Part shown: positions 14,517-27,827 of the stretch, in pieces | How the letters are laid out: every line of letters begins with the position of its first letter | Position numbering within the stretch: position 1 is the first letter of the stretch | Notes under the pieces: model-generated | Database searches by the model: none | Told to the model about the DNA's origin: nothing | What the model saw: the letters and a program-made list of their open reading frames with translations, nothing else | Assembly: GCA_034008185.1 (NCBI GenBank) | Contig: CM067082.1 | Span: forward strand, 103,349,311-103,413,310 | Reading direction: 5' to 3' | Length of the DNA stretch: 64,000 nucleotides | Source: Gorsachius magnificus | Taxonomy: Eukaryota; Chordata; Aves; Pelecaniformes; Ardeidae | Position numbers and translations under genes: made by a program

Positions 14517-15402
14517 CATAGAATCATAGAATCACCTCGGTTGGAAAAGACCTTTAAGATCATCAAGTCCAACCGTTAACCTAGCACTGCCATCCCACCA
14601 CTAAACCATGTCCCTAAGCACCTCATCTAGCCTTCTTTTAAATACCTCCAGGGATGAGGACTCCACCACCTCCCTGGGCAGCCCATTCCAGAGCCTGACA
14701 ACCCTCTCGGTGAAGAAGTTTTTCCTAATGTCTAGCCTAAAACTGCCCTGGCGCAGCTTCAAGCTATTCCCCCTTGTCCTATCATCTGTTACCAGGGAGA
14801 AGAGGCCAACACCCACCTCACTACAGCCTCCTTTCAGGTAGTTGTAGAGGGCGATCAGGTCTCCCCTCAGCCTCCTCTTCTCCAGACTAAATAACCCCAG
14901 TTCCCTCAGCCGCTCCTCGTATGACTTATGTTCCAGACCCCTCACCAGCTTGGTTGCTCTCCTCTGGACATGTTCCAGCAATGCAACATCTTTCTTGTAG
15001 TGAGGGGCCCAAAACTGAACACAGTATTCGAGGTGCGGCCTCACCAGCACCGAGTACAGGGGCACAATCACTTCCCTACTCCTGCTGGCCACACTATTCC
15101 TGATACAGGCCAGGATGCCATTGGCCTTCTTGGCCACCTGGGCACACTGCTGGCTCATATTCAGCCGGCTGTCAATCAGTACCCCCAGGTCTTTTTCCAC
15201 CAGGCAGCTTTCCAGCCACTCTTCCCCAAGCCTGTAGCGCTGCATGGGGTTGTTGTGACCAAAGTGCAGGACCCGGCACTTGGCCTTGTTGAACCTCATA
15301 CAGTTGGCCTCGGCCCATCGATCCAGCCTGTCCAGATCCCTTTGCAGAGCCCTCCTCCCCTCGAGCAGATCAACACTACCACCCAGTTTGGTGTCATCTG
15401 AA
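14517..15402 (-). mobile_element. CR1 LINE, 5'-truncated, relatively young copy
   Basis: A non-LTR retrotransposon fragment on the minus strand. It runs from the middle of the reverse transcriptase to the 3' end, which closes with tandem 8-bp units (ATTCTATG type) at 14517-14535. Just upstream of these is the CR1 3' UTR signature ending in CTTTTCCAACCGAGGTG. The 5' break falls within the catalytic [FY]ADD motif: only SDDTKLGG remains and the sequence before it is unrelated. No clear target-site duplication was seen, as is usual for CR1. It lies in the POU6F2 intron in the same orientation as the gene. Confidence 0.95.
14601..15402 (-). pseudogene. CR1 ORF2 (reverse transcriptase) C-terminal fragment
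   Basis: About 265 codons read without a stop or frameshift from the DDTKLGG remnant to the terminal VLRDMV and a TAG stop. Recognisable blocks in order are [27 protein letters not shown], the [15 protein letters not shown] block, [33 protein letters not shown], and [20 protein letters not shown]. It lacks the endonuclease domain and the N-terminal reverse transcriptase, so it is a dead fragment. Any methionine upstream of about 15402 belongs to flanking DNA rather than to the element. The fully open frame argues for recent insertion compared with the other CR1 pieces in the window. Confidence 0.93.
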
Positions 15403-18400
15403 CCAGGTGCAATGAAAGGCTTGAACCCAAGGCTACCATTCCACAAGATTATTTCACTTTCTTTTCAGTGGTTCTACATTTTTCAATAAAAAATAGTAAA
15501 ACAGAAGTCTTGAGTTGTCCAACTGTTTAAAAGAAGGTTGCTAGGCATTTTGCAAAGGAACAAGTTGTAGGAGATGAAGGTGTTCTGGCCCTGATAATTA
15601 CAAACCTCAGTTCTTGAGGTAAAGCTCCTTTGCTCAGAGCTGGACCATTTCACTGGCATGGTTGACTTTATTTCATAGAGCAAACGCTGGTCTGTCAGCT
15701 GTCAGAAGTGGGAAGTGTACCGATCTTTTCTTTCTACTTCATGAGGAGTCTCCTCCTCAGATCATTACCCCTGTTGCCTTGATGTGCTGAATCACCCCCT
15801 GGGAAATTTAAAACCAGCACCCTTATGTTAAGATTATATTCAACAGTGTGCAGCTTTCCAGTTTACTGGAAAATGTCAGATTCAGCTTTTCTAAGCAGAA
15901 GGTAGTATTTCTGAAGCCCATGGTGATTCCCAGGCTAATGATTAACTTAAGATATTTTGTTACAATCATTTTTTTGCTAATATGTTTTAAAATTTTTGAT
16001 GGAAAAAATTATTACACTATTATTATTTCCATTGGAACTGAAACTTTTTGAAAAGTGGTGGACATTTCAACTGCGTTTAGAAAGTCTCTCCCTCCATAAG
16101 CTCACAAAGAAAGAGTTCTGGTCATGCTGAAATTTCCCAGGTTTTGGCTCTTCATTTTGAATCCAGTTTCTCAAATGGCAGAGGGGTGCATATGCATATG
16201 GTAAGGTTAAAAGGATGAAATCAGACTTCACAGTTTTACTTCATCTATGTGAAATTTTGTCAGCTACCCTGGTTTTTCTGTTTTATTTTTCTGGTTTGGA
16301 GTCAAATATCTGTTGAGATCGTGGAATATCGTTGGGTCTGATTTTTGCCTAATCCTAGCAGTAAGACTTTCTCCTGTGAAGAAATTACAAAACCAAATAC
16401 AGCATGTCCAGAGAAAAATCTGCAAATTTCAATATCTGTTGCTCAGACAAGTGGCAAGTCTTATCTGACAACAAAGCAACTTTTCTGGACAGTCCTGGAA
16501 ATCAGACCAGCATCTAGCTGGTCTTCAAACTTCCAAGTGAGGCTATAACCAGAACTGTGATCTTACTTTTTATGATTTGGAGTAAAGGATATTGTTAACC
16601 TAGAGAATCAGATTAAGGCTTTCAAAACTATACACTAACGATGAGGCTTGCATGTCCTTATTGATTCACGAAGGTAAATGGAGATGATGTATAGAAACGT
16701 TGACCATTTTAAGGTCTTGTTTAAGTTGATGCTTGTTGAAGAGTATAAAGCCAGAGATCTGGGAGACCTTTCTACATTTCAGCTAGGTGGTTTGAGGTTT
16801 CTTTGTAGGTTTTCCATATAAATGAATGCTATGCAAGCCATGGTTATCATGAAATAGGTACACTGTATCTAGTGCAAAATGGCAGTAATGACTTTTTTCA
16901 TAAGTAATGGCCCCACCAAAGGCATCCAAGATGTATATGCTGACACTTCTAACCGTTATCCTCATTTTTATTTTGTGAATAATTGCTCTTTCTGTATATG
17001 ACTGCTTCTTTTTCTGCTGACTCCATTCCCCTTTTGACCTGCAGACCCCTCAGATAAATATCCCAGGGATATCCTCTTTGTGTTCCAAGACATAGGGTAG
17101 TTTAATGACTTGTGAAAGTGTCTGTTTCAGCCTTTAAATAATTTACATGTTACCACGTTTTCCTTGGTAAACTGTGGTAATCTCCCTTCTAGAAATAATA
17201 GGTAAACCTTTCTTGTAATTTACACTTTATAGACACCACAGTTAGGAGGGGAAAAAAAAAAGGAATTATCACCTGCTTGACAAGATCAGTAATCTTTGTG
17301 AGGCACAGCCATCTCTGTAGATTAAAAGAATGAGGGTGTTTTGCTAACAGGCAACCTCAAACTTAATTATTATGCTTCACTCAAGTATGTGTGAAAAACA
17401 AGCAAGCAAACAAACAAAAAAGTATCAAAAGGCAGACTTCTCACCTGCCCACCTCTCTTACCTAATTGGTCTGCTCTGGGGACTCACAAGCAACAGCACA
17501 TACCAGGGCAAAGCACATGTGCAGTCGCCTTCAAAAGCCTTTTATTTTTCTTTTATTTGCTCACTCGGGGTCTGGAGAGAAAGTTCCTATGGGTCAGACC
17601 TGGCTCACGGACCATCGGTTGCACAGATTTGATCTAAATGTGTTTTACTGCCTCTTCTACTTTGCTTTGTGCTGGACCACCAACTGGTGGTCTACACACA
17701 AGGCTTTGTACTTTTCCTACTATTTTCCTTAGTGTGTTTTTACCAAGGTAATCCTTAGTATCATTAGACTAGTGTCAATATGAATTGCTTAGAGGACTTA
17801 TAATGTACTTATTTTAAAGTTTTGTAATGAGGATATATTAATATGCCTATCCATGAAGTTGTACATTTAAGAGCTCAGTAACTCAGATAAACACAGGATA
17901 CTGTACGTACCTGGCTGGCTTGGTCTCACAATTTTGACATTTGCAAATTGCCAGTTTCCTGTGATATAACCTATAGACATGAGCAAGATTTTTCTAAGAA
18001 ATCCACGGGCTGAAATCTGTATTTTTGCTCCTTTGAGGGCTAAATAATAATTTCTACAGTTCACATCAACAGGAGTGACTCAACCCTTTTGAAAATTAGA
18101 TCAATGCTTATTCAAGAGACTAGCATTAGACTTTTGCACAGTATTATTTAATTTTAACTTGTCTACACTCCCTTTGTCCAAAGGCTAATAGAATATAATT
18201 GCACTAGGCTAGGAAAAATTTGATAACGTTGTAGGCAGCCTTACATTCAAAAATCCCCATTGTCACTTTCCCCCAATAACTCTGTAAGTGACATGCTATT
18301 GTATCTCTCAGTTATAATCAAGTGAAATTATTCTGAAAAGTAAATGTTTAAGGAAACAACAGGAAGTACACATCAACACAAAGGATGCAATGGCCCACAG

Positions 18401-21400
18401 CGCACATACTAAAGCAAAGGTCTTCATCACCTTACTATCATATCCATTGGGGTTAAGCCTCTTTTCACAGATGTCAAAGGGTGACTTAAATTAGCTTCAA
18501 CCATTGCATGACCAGGCTTGATTAAGAGATGGTTTCTGCTGGATCTCAGCATGCTGAATAGTGCCAACTCTGGGAACAGTGTGATGAAAAGAAAATAGAT
18601 GTGAATGGAAACACATTTGGTACTTCATTTCTAGCATTTCCTCATTCTCCTCAACTCATGATGTAGCCAATATCTTTATATCCACTTCTGAGAAAGATTT
18701 AGGCTACAATAACACAACACAAAGGTATATTATGAGTATATTTAACCAGCATAATACCTTTACACCAATTTAAAAGCACTGCCCCAAGAAGATACAAGCT
18801 TTTAACTAAATCAGTCCTCTACAACAAAATGGTGGTTACACTGGGATAATTTCTGTATATACATAAGCCCTTAATAAATACTTTACTACACATTAGTTTC
18901 ATGGCATGGATTTAAGTTTGAGAAGGTTCTCTCTCTTTTTGAGAAATAAATGTGAACATTTTGTAAAAAAGAAAAGAAAACATAACATGCATAAAGACCA
19001 TTAAATTCTGACTCTCCAGCCCTGGGAGTTGATCTTAAACATTTGTAGTTAAGTATGTTAGCAAGTCTCAGCTGTTTTCCATTGCTTAAAGATCACTGAC
19101 GTTGCTACAGGTTAAGACTGAGTTCTAAAGCTGTTTCCCTTACTAGTGAGTGCTTGCTTTTCAACATTTTAAAGTGAAGATGTGAACAAACCTTTGAAAA
19201 GTGACTGAATATTTCAATGCCAATATATTTTGCATGTAAAATATAAAAATCTCTGTGTGTTGCATTTGAAATCTGATAAATATTTATTATCAATGCTGTT
19301 TGCTTTTAATCTGTTCAGGATATCATTCCTCCAGCTCTTTAGTACTTAAACAAAAATGGCATTTACATTACAATATTGCTTGCCAACAATCTCATTTTCT
19401 GGTTTAGTCAGCAGCCTTCATGCTTGATTAGTCTTTAATTATACAAATACCTACATATTAAAAAAGTTTTCTTTTTTCCATACTTTGAGCATGTAATTAT
19501 TTTCTCTTGCATGCAATAACCTTTAATTTTAGGATTAAGCAACTGATTCTCTTTAGTATGGATGGATTTTTTCAAGTGTTAAAGCAAATTTGGTTATTGT
19601 ATTATGAGTAGGAAAATTAACTTTAGGAAAACCTTTCATTAGTGCATTTGACAGCACACTGAGCAGCTGACAGAAACTTCAAAATATTCAATATACTTGA
19701 AAACAAAATGGATACCAATTCTGTGTCCTCTGAAGTCAACAGCAATACTACTCTGAATTCAGCAAGCGAGTGACCGGGGCTATGCGATTCCTCTTTTGAA
19801 TATTCCTTGCTTTCATAGTATTAGTGTTACAGCAGTACCTAGAAGCCCAATGCAAGATCAAGGCCTCATTGCATTATACCAAAAAATTGTAGAAGTTTGA
19901 AGTCTAAAGAGATCAAACAATGGTGGGAGAATCAACAAAAGAACAGAAAGACGAAGTGACATGCCAGACAGTGACAGAGCTGGGACCGCAGTCTGGTGCT
20001 CCTGACTCCAGCAACCCATTTACTAGAGCACTTTGCTTCCTGATGCAAATTATTTTTCAAAAGTGAATTCAGTAAGAAAAGGCATAACTTGATAATGAGA
20101 TTAGAGCTAAATATGCAGATTGTATGTGGCAGTAAAAGAACACCCTCCCCTCCTTTCCCTGCAGTTTTCACTCATGAGACCATGGACTGCCAAGTTTGGG
20201 TCTACAGGACTGACATATGTTATCTCTATACCTGCTGGTACATTTGAAGTACCAGTGATTTCCCCCTAGACATACTCTTTGAATGTCTATGGGGAAAACA
20301 TCAAGGATTTTTAGAATGGCTTGGTTTTCTCAAGTTTTGTTTATTTTTATGTTTGTTTTACATGAACTGAAAATTCTGTCAGACACATTTTGATTGCATG
20401 GAGAACATGCTTCATAGTCAGAAGACAGTTAAAAAAAATAGGAAGCTGTAATTCTATAAAGTTGAGAAGGGAGAAGAGGGGGGAAACCTTCCTAATAGCA
20501 TATTGAGCTTGCTCCTGTCTCATTTGAGAGCTATGAGAAACCTCCTGCCAACTTCCCTAGGATAGTGTTAGGTTTTGTTATAAAGTGAAAAGTTGCAGAC
20601 AGAGGTAGGATGGAAATGCACACAGTATCTTATTCCAGAGTGGTGATCAGTGATACAATTTCAGCTTTTCACAATGCCAATCCTTCCGGGTTTTTTTGTG
20701 TCTCTCTCCCAGTGGAAAAGGTTGGCAGGAATAAAGGCACCATGAATAACAAAGATATTCTTTCTCCCCTCTCCTCCTCCCAACATTTTCCTTTTCCTCC
20801 CTAAAAATCAGGCTCCGTCCCTGAGGAATTCTACACTGACAGAAGCTGCACCTTAGATGAATACTGGACCTTGACTGCAGTATAGCCTAGACCTCATCAC
20901 CTGCCCCCCTCCCTCACCCCCCATCCCATAGCCCATGGAGCACCCACATTGCAGCTCTGCTTGGCACTCTGCAAGGTGTCCTCCACACACTGGGGAAAGG
21001 TCAAGAGGAGATCAGACCTCTACCGCCTCCTGACCTGTTCCAGGTGGAGCCACCAGTCCACAAGGATAGTGCTGCCCAAACTGGGAGGAAAGCAAGAACA
21101 GAGAGCACTCCAGCTGGGTTTGGCTATCCAGCAGGTTGAAAATGGAATTATAAGGTTACTGTGGTGAAAATCATAACAGCATTAGGAATTAACAGTTTTT
21201 ATATCACTTGTTATCTCATTCACTCAGAATCTTTTGATACCAATTTATTGGCCATCACTACTACAGACTATTGCTCTGTACTGTGACTGGTCCAATATTT
21301 TAGTCTTTTCTTTACAGCATATGTATTTTTGCTAAGTGCCTAGGATCCTCCCAGGTCTGACTGCTTCCCTGATGCTTTTTACAAGTACGTTAAGTATTTC

Positions 21401-22854
21401 TTAACAGGTATACAAAGATATTACAACAGTGATTGCTGTTTTAAAGAATCTCAGCTCCTTTAAGAACCAAAATGCACCACCATCATTCCTTTAGTAAAAG
21501 GATAATCCTAGGAATATATGAGATGCTCTTTTCATACATCAGTTTTTCTCTTCTGGAAACTCAGCTTTGCCTTCCAATCTCTTTCACAAACATAACCTAG
21601 CTTGGTTCTCCAACTGGAATCCTCACAGGATATTTGATCATGTCTAAGCTTTCAGAAATAAGTCAAATTCCTCCTGTGCAGGAAATTCTCCTGATTTGAG
21701 ATGTAATTTCTGATTCAAATGCAGAAAAAAGATGGAGTATTGAAATGTTTCAGAAAAAAAACCTTGCATTTGAAAATGGTGAAATATTTCAGCAGATTTC
21801 AAATCATCGCCACAAATTAAAATGTTTTCAGTTTCTTTTGTTAAATCACTTTTTTTTAGGCAATTCAGTGTAATAAATTGCTTATATACAACTTTTAAAC
21901 TGATTTTAAACAAAAGCTACTCTCAGTTCTTTCCATTTCCCAGGCCTAAAATAGAAAATTCAAATGAAATTTTGGGCAGGGGAGAAACCAAATTTGTGGA
22001 ATTACATCATTGTTGGAAAAGAAAAATCCATTAGAAAATTCCTGATCAGTTTAAGTTACTACAGTATAAACAAGAGGGTCTATTTCAAAGGTAAGACATT
22101 TTATTTTTTTTTTTTCTGAGACTCACAGTGCTCACCTAGTTTCTTGTTCTCTTTCCTTTACTTCATTTCCTTTCCAACTGCTGGCAAGTATCTTCATTTC
22201 TTGACTTTGTCCTGGATCAGCAGCAAAAAATACAGTGGTGCTACAAGACAGGTGGTCCTAAAAATCTTTCAAACCTTGCTGGTGGAACAAATGCTAGGAA
22301 ACTTGCAGAAGACACCTCTTCCAGATGAAAATTTTTTGGTGAAGCCCCTTAAGACCCACAACCCATCTCCTCCTAACATGGATTCAACCATTGAATTGTA
22401 TATTTTTTCTTTAAAAACAGGTTATAGTAGAATATAGTCTATAACAAGTACATAATTTAAAAATAAATTTTAGGATCTTCACATCTATAAGATATCAAGT
22501 CTGATTGTTGATTTCCTACCTGCTCAAATGTGCTTTCTCATGTGCTGCTATACATTTGCTTAAATGATCCTAATTTCCTTATATCCATACCCACCAAGAG
22601 CTCTCAGAAATACACACTTTCTGACTTGTGCCTGAGGTGGTAACCTCTGACCTCTTAATTTTCCAATTTCCACATAATTAATCGTTGGTTATTTCAAATG
22701 GAAGTAGAAGGTTGGTGGAGAAAGTAGAAAAATCAAACATAAAGGATTTGGAAAGCTCATGTTTCCAATGCGACCCCTAGGATAAAAGGATATTTTTTTC
22801 TTTTGCCTAATTTGTTTCTAGTTGCAGCACTAAGGTCAGAATAAGCCAAGAGAA
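15403..22854. other. Intronic sequence block: contents
   Basis: Apart from the MIR-like SINE at 19805-20048, I see AT-rich intron with a short CAAG/CAAA run at 17398-17420, small A- and T-runs, and a pyrimidine-rich patch near 20760-20800. A possible old repeat piece lies at 19718-19770. No gene, RNA or further transposon is supported. Confidence 0.6.
19805..20048 (-). mobile_element. MIR-like SINE, near full length
   Basis: Read on the minus strand it starts near AAGTGCTCTAGTAAATGG, continues through GGAGTCAGGAGCACCAGACT, CCCAGCTCTGTCACTG and GGCATGTCACTTCGTC, and ends in a tail with TGAGGCCTTGATCTTGCATT and CTTCTAGGTACTGCTGTAAC. These correspond in order to the 5', core and tail blocks of MIR-type SINEs. 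It is heavily diverged and has no useful target-site duplication. Confidence 0.68.
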
Positions 22855-23275
22855 TGAATGGAATAAACGTCCTGATGGGCTGCCCGAAGCTGCCTGGTGT
22901 TATGGATCAGCGTAAAACCAGCTCTCTTTCCTCTGCCTGGGCCGATGTAACTCACTGGAGTGGCAAATTACATCAGACCTACAGCTGTAACCCGACATTA
23001 TGATTAATTTGATCAGTAATTTCTCCTGTTTTTCATTTTAATCGGTGTGACTATTCTGCTGTGGCAGGTCTTTCAGATCTAATTAAGATAAATTTCAGAG
23101 TAAAAGACTTGGCAGAATTTTCGAGTCAAATCCGAGCGTCAAGTGTGAAGACCTGCAGCACCAGTCAATCAATTTCCAGTAAAGACGGCAGGCTGTAACT
23201 CAGCAATCAACTCATTAACACTTAAGCAAATTTCATAATCTCCAGGCCTGTGCTTAGTCACTCTCTCAAAACATT
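22855..23275. promoter_or_regulatory. Candidate conserved noncoding element, CpG- and TAAT-bearing
   Basis: The block stands out from its AT-rich surroundings by retaining roughly ten CpGs (for example ATCCGAGCGTC at 23129-23140) together with homeodomain-like TGATTAATTT (23001-23010) and CTAATTAAG (23080-23088), an E-box CAGCTG (22982-22987), and a PBX-like CAATCAATTT (near 23168). No reading frame or retroelement explains all of it, although 22941-22995 resembles an old repeat (see findings). Regulatory function is inference from texture. Confidence 0.35.
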
Positions 23276-23449
23276 CTGGCTACAAACAAAAAAGAGAAAG
23301 TATTACTATTTTTTTTAAACACCTGCCCTAAACTACATCTGCTAAAACCACCAAAAGAATCCACAAGTGGTCACTTTGACAGATCTCAGTAATACTGCCA
23401 AGAAAGGCTTCATTTTAAACTTTAAAACACAATACCACAGTCTGGACTC

Positions 23450-23450
23450 T

Positions 23451-23482
<32 letters not shown>

Positions 23483-23488
23483 TTTTTT
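23450..23488. repeat. Poly-T run with a single C interruption
   Basis: Thirteen T, one C, then twenty-five T. It could be a simple homopolymer expansion or the reverse-strand A-tail of an unrecognised retroposed sequence. Length is likely unreliable in sequencing. Confidence 0.9.
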
Positions 23489-23489
23489 G

Positions 23490-23570
23490 AGGCAGTACCT
23501 AGAAGCTGAGCAACCTCTTTTAGGTGCTTTTTTGCACAAGGATCCTTGAATGATATAACATCAGGGCTAT
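23490..23570 (-). mobile_element. Possible MIR-like SINE tail fragment next to a poly-T run
   Basis: The 15-mer GCAGTACCTAGAAGC at 23492-23506 also occurs at 19832-19846, inside the tail of the MIR-like SINE there, in the same orientation. The rest of the sequence is too diverged to confirm, so this is a tentative call. Confidence 0.3.
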
Positions 23571-26500
23571 ACCACTTCCAGAATATTGCTCCTCAATCAG
23601 ATTCAACAAGGCCACTAGGTTCTCTATGTTCATTTGGTCCACTTGCTTCCAAGTAGAAAAAAATTTATTCTCACAGAACTAGAAACCTGTGCTGACTTCA
23701 ATATATTTTTTTTTTTTTCTTTATTATAAAGAGGTGAAGGGTATGAAAAATAGGGGAAAATAAATTAATGCTTTGGGACACCTCTACTTCCCTGAAAATT
23801 TTTGGAAATATGAATGAAAAGATAAATGAATGCTAGCAAACCAGACCTGCTGGATTTAAAAGAGTATCTGAGGGGCTGTGTCAATTCTGTCTGCCCCTAA
23901 GATCCCTAAGTGTCCTCCTCTTTGCCTAGAGAGGCTTTGGAAATAGAAGACCTTATGGGATATGAATCCTTTTCCAAATTTGTCTTGGGAGGATACTTAT
24001 TTATTTTCCCATTTATTAAATACTTCAGTTGCTTTAGGGAGTTTATTAAATGCTCCCATTTCAGAAGCCAGAGCTTGCTGGGCAAACAGCTCCACTTTCC
24101 TCTCCTTCAGAGAATTCTCTAGCAAATGGTTTCCTATATTAGCCTCAGCTTCTGCCCCTTGGGTGCTAATAATGCCAGTTGTTTTGCTCGAAGATTAATT
24201 TCCTTTGCTTTAAATGTGAGTCAGACACCAGTACTCCTTGTGCTTCTGAAAATAGCAACACCTGCAGAGTATATTTGGATGGACCAGGCAGTCAGTGCTC
24301 TAACGGAGAGGTTTCCTCAGGGAATGAAGAGACTTGCTTATGAAGTCTCTTTGAGAACCCTTAAATATCTCTTTGCTCTGTTTAAATGCAGTATGCAACA
24401 GCTTTACAGTGTGAAGTTCCCAATGCCTCAAAGACCCAAAAAAGCAATGAGCTTCTGGGAGAAGGAAGACAGCTGAGGAGAAGATCTGAAACCCTGCTCA
24501 GTCCTGGATGGATGCAGTCTTACGCATGACTGAAACTAGCCTTATTGTGGAAATGATGCCCAAGCAGCTCCAGGTAGACATGAAGAGTAGCAGCCCTCAG
24601 ATAAGCTAGCTGTGCCAGGAAAGCAGCTTGCATGTCTCTGCCCTGTGCACCAGGGCCAGGGAACATGGCACAGTGCAGTGCAGAGACACCCAAATGTCCA
24701 GCTAAGACAAACTGCCATGTTGCCATATCAGAGTGGACTAGCTGGTGGAAGACCCAGAAAGGATGAAGAGGATCATGGAAGTGCCCAGAAGAGGTGAGAT
24801 GAGAAGAAGAAAGGAGGCCCTGGATGCACTGAAACTCAAAGCCAACAATTTCTCAAGCAAGGTTCAAGTTTGTGAACAGTAATATCTGTGTGGTTCACAG
24901 AACTACTGCAGTGGCAAAAGGAAGAGCATAAAAACAAAAGGAGGAGACCTGAATCACAACAGCATTTTGCAATGGGTAATAGGCATGTGTGCGTGTGGTA
25001 CCTCAATATGACTGACTTTCTAGCCAGTGGAAACTTTTACAAAAGTACTTGCTTCTTCCACTCATAAAATCACCTTTATCAACCCACAAAAACTGTTAAA
25101 ATACTGTAAGAATACTCAGAATTCAAAAACCGTCAGTAGAACAGATGTTTAAATCTTTCTGGACCTGTCTGAAATGAACAGAGGATGATATATGCAAAAT
25201 ATTCTCAACAGTTCACCAAGCTCAACTCAATTTAGCTAACTGCAGGGGAGTTTCTATGCTATTAGTTTAGAGCTGAGACCTCGATCTTGCCAGTACCTCC
25301 TGGAAATCCACCCAAGATCAGCACTTCAACAGGCTCATGCTAAGCAGGTGATGGGCATGAACCTTCCTGAATAAATGGCTGCTGTACATGTCTATATAAC
25401 CTGTTGCCTTGTCATGTGCAGTATATGACTCCCTACTGATACCAAAAATAAAGAAATTTTGGAAAATGGGTTCAAAGCACTGCATTTGCTCATCATTTAT
25501 AAAATATTTCTTTGTCAAACTAGTTACCAAGTAACTTGGGAACAGATTCAGACAGTCATACATTGTGCAGCATCATATGCAGGAAGAAGGCTAGATGATT
25601 TTAGCAAAACGACAAAACCCAACCCCTCAGTAGGATTACTGGTGCCATAATCTTGATCAAGTTTTCTTGATCTCAGGATTCAATAAGCATGAGAAAAATA
25701 CAGCAGGTCTTGGATGTGAACACAGACGTAAAGGTGGCCCATGACTATGTCCCTGCAAACTTATCCCAGCTGCCTTCCTCAAGCTGACAGACTTGGTTGT
25801 TTCTTCTGTATCTTAAATATATGTACATTTATCAAAGTGTCAGTAAGAACTGAGATTTCTTTAAAGTAGGTATTTCCCTAATGAGAAGCTAACCAGTGCA
25901 TAAGATTGGGGGGGGGGGAAAGGAAGGGGTAGTTTGGTTTTTGTCACTGTTGGAGCCTCAGGCATCTGTGTACACATTCTCCCTCATTTACAGCTGAGTG
26001 TTTCAGCCTTTCTGCTTTTCTTTTCTCCTTTGTTATAAAAGTGTTGAAGTTCCAAATACATTATTTAAGATTAGTATGAAAATTTAATCTGAAGCAGGTT
26101 CTGGTTTTGCTATCCTAGAGTTTGCTATTACTTGGAAGATTTTTCTGCTGTTGTCATCTCCTCACTTCCCTTCTTCCCTCCTTTTATTATTATTTTTTTC
26201 TCACTCATCATCTTCCGTCAGCTCCAGTTATTGTAGGTAGGCTTCTATGACAAAAAGGTGCTTTAGGAAAGAGTTCTGAAAACGGTCAGAATAATTTTAC
26301 AGTAGGGCAATCCCTGGGGGATTTCCTGTTTGTCTGTTCCTATTCACACACAAACAGAGCAGTAGAAATCATTGGGAATTCTTCTATTCCTATAGTGCAG
26401 CTCTCCTTTTGTAGATCTGGCTGTGGGTACGTTCATCATATCCATACTGCTAAAACATACAGTGAGCATCAGCACCAGAAGCTCACCCCCATTTGGAGCC

Positions 26501-27805
26501 AGTTAAATATATATGGCTGATACAAAGCACCTTATCCTGGTAGTCAAGCAGAATAATTGGCTACTTAGTACTTGGCTCATCTGATTTTATACAGCATATA
26601 ATCAAGATCTTATGGCTCCAGAAATTTAATTGAATGGAAACTCTGTAAGAGGTGTTAACTATGCTTCGAAGTTACAACATGCTGACCATTCAAGAACCCG
26701 TATAGCTTGCCATGTAATAACACTAAACATTCACAGGAGAAGCATATTTGGAGAAGTGTGTTTTCCCAGAAGTAAGGGTTTTGAAGTCCCCAGTTTACAA
26801 CATGAGCTAGGCTGTCTTTCACCTCTGGATTCCTTTGTCTCAATCAATTGACACAATGAAAGTAAAAATCAGACTACAACTATCTAATGAGGAATTTTAC
26901 CACCTTAAAATGAAGGGATAAAAGTCTTCCATTTTCCACCTAACCCACCACCTCCTGAAATTCAGCTCTGCTTTGGAGAATTCTCCTCTGGTTTGTTGTC
27001 TTTTGCAAATCAGCGATGATCCTGGTTCTGCAGTGCTTTGATTTTACCAGTGTAAATCTGGAGCATCACCACTAATGTCAGCACAGAATCCAGGCCCTGC
27101 AACCTAAAGTGAGGTTTTTCATCTTTCTACACAATCATTAAAAGACTTCCTAAAAATAATAGGTTTGTAACTACATCCCAGCCCACTGAACTGAGTAAAG
27201 AATAGTGGTAAAATTAGAGCAGAGTATTACAGAACAATCTGACAAGAATCGCTCTGAGACTTTTAGCTGGTGTACACTGCACCAGCATTATTAATTTCTG
27301 ATCAGCTAGCAAAAGTACCTCACCCAGCTATACCTAAGCAAGTCACTTTCATTTAATTTGCCTTCTGAAGGACATGACAGCATCTGTACATTTTGAGATG
27401 TAATTGCTGTTATCCTTCAGAGTTTTTTGAAACAAACACAATCATCCTCCTGAATTACTGACTTTCCATGACAATTTTTTGAGGTTGCATTGTTCTAAAC
27501 TAATATCTTTCAGACAGATCCTGAATAATGTAAGAGGATAAAGCCCACATGAAAAAATCAAGAATTCAGAAATGAAATTTAAGCTGTCAAACTTTAACTT
27601 AGTTGATCTTTATTCCCTTAATATTCTTCAAACAAAACCCATTTCGTTCTAGTTCATAAAGAACATTACCTTAGAGGCCATAATATCTCTGAATTTTGTT
27701 CTAGGTCGATTTTTAAGTTAAAGCATTAGACATTAAAAAAATCCACATTCTAAGCAGCTATTATGAACTGGATATATAAACTGCTGTCAAACATGTGCTC
27801 CCTCC

Positions 27806-27827
27806 TTTTTTTTTTTTTTTTTTTTTT
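27806..27827. repeat. Poly-T run (22 T)
   Basis: A pure homopolymer with no recognisable retroposon attached. Confidence 0.9.

Noticed and set aside
14928..15401. Plus-strand frame of 157 codons
   Set aside because: It is the antisense shadow of the CR1 reverse-transcriptase fragment on the minus strand.
24126..24476. Plus-strand frame of 116 codons
   Set aside because: No domain, signal or splice context, and it overlaps other frames of equal quality.
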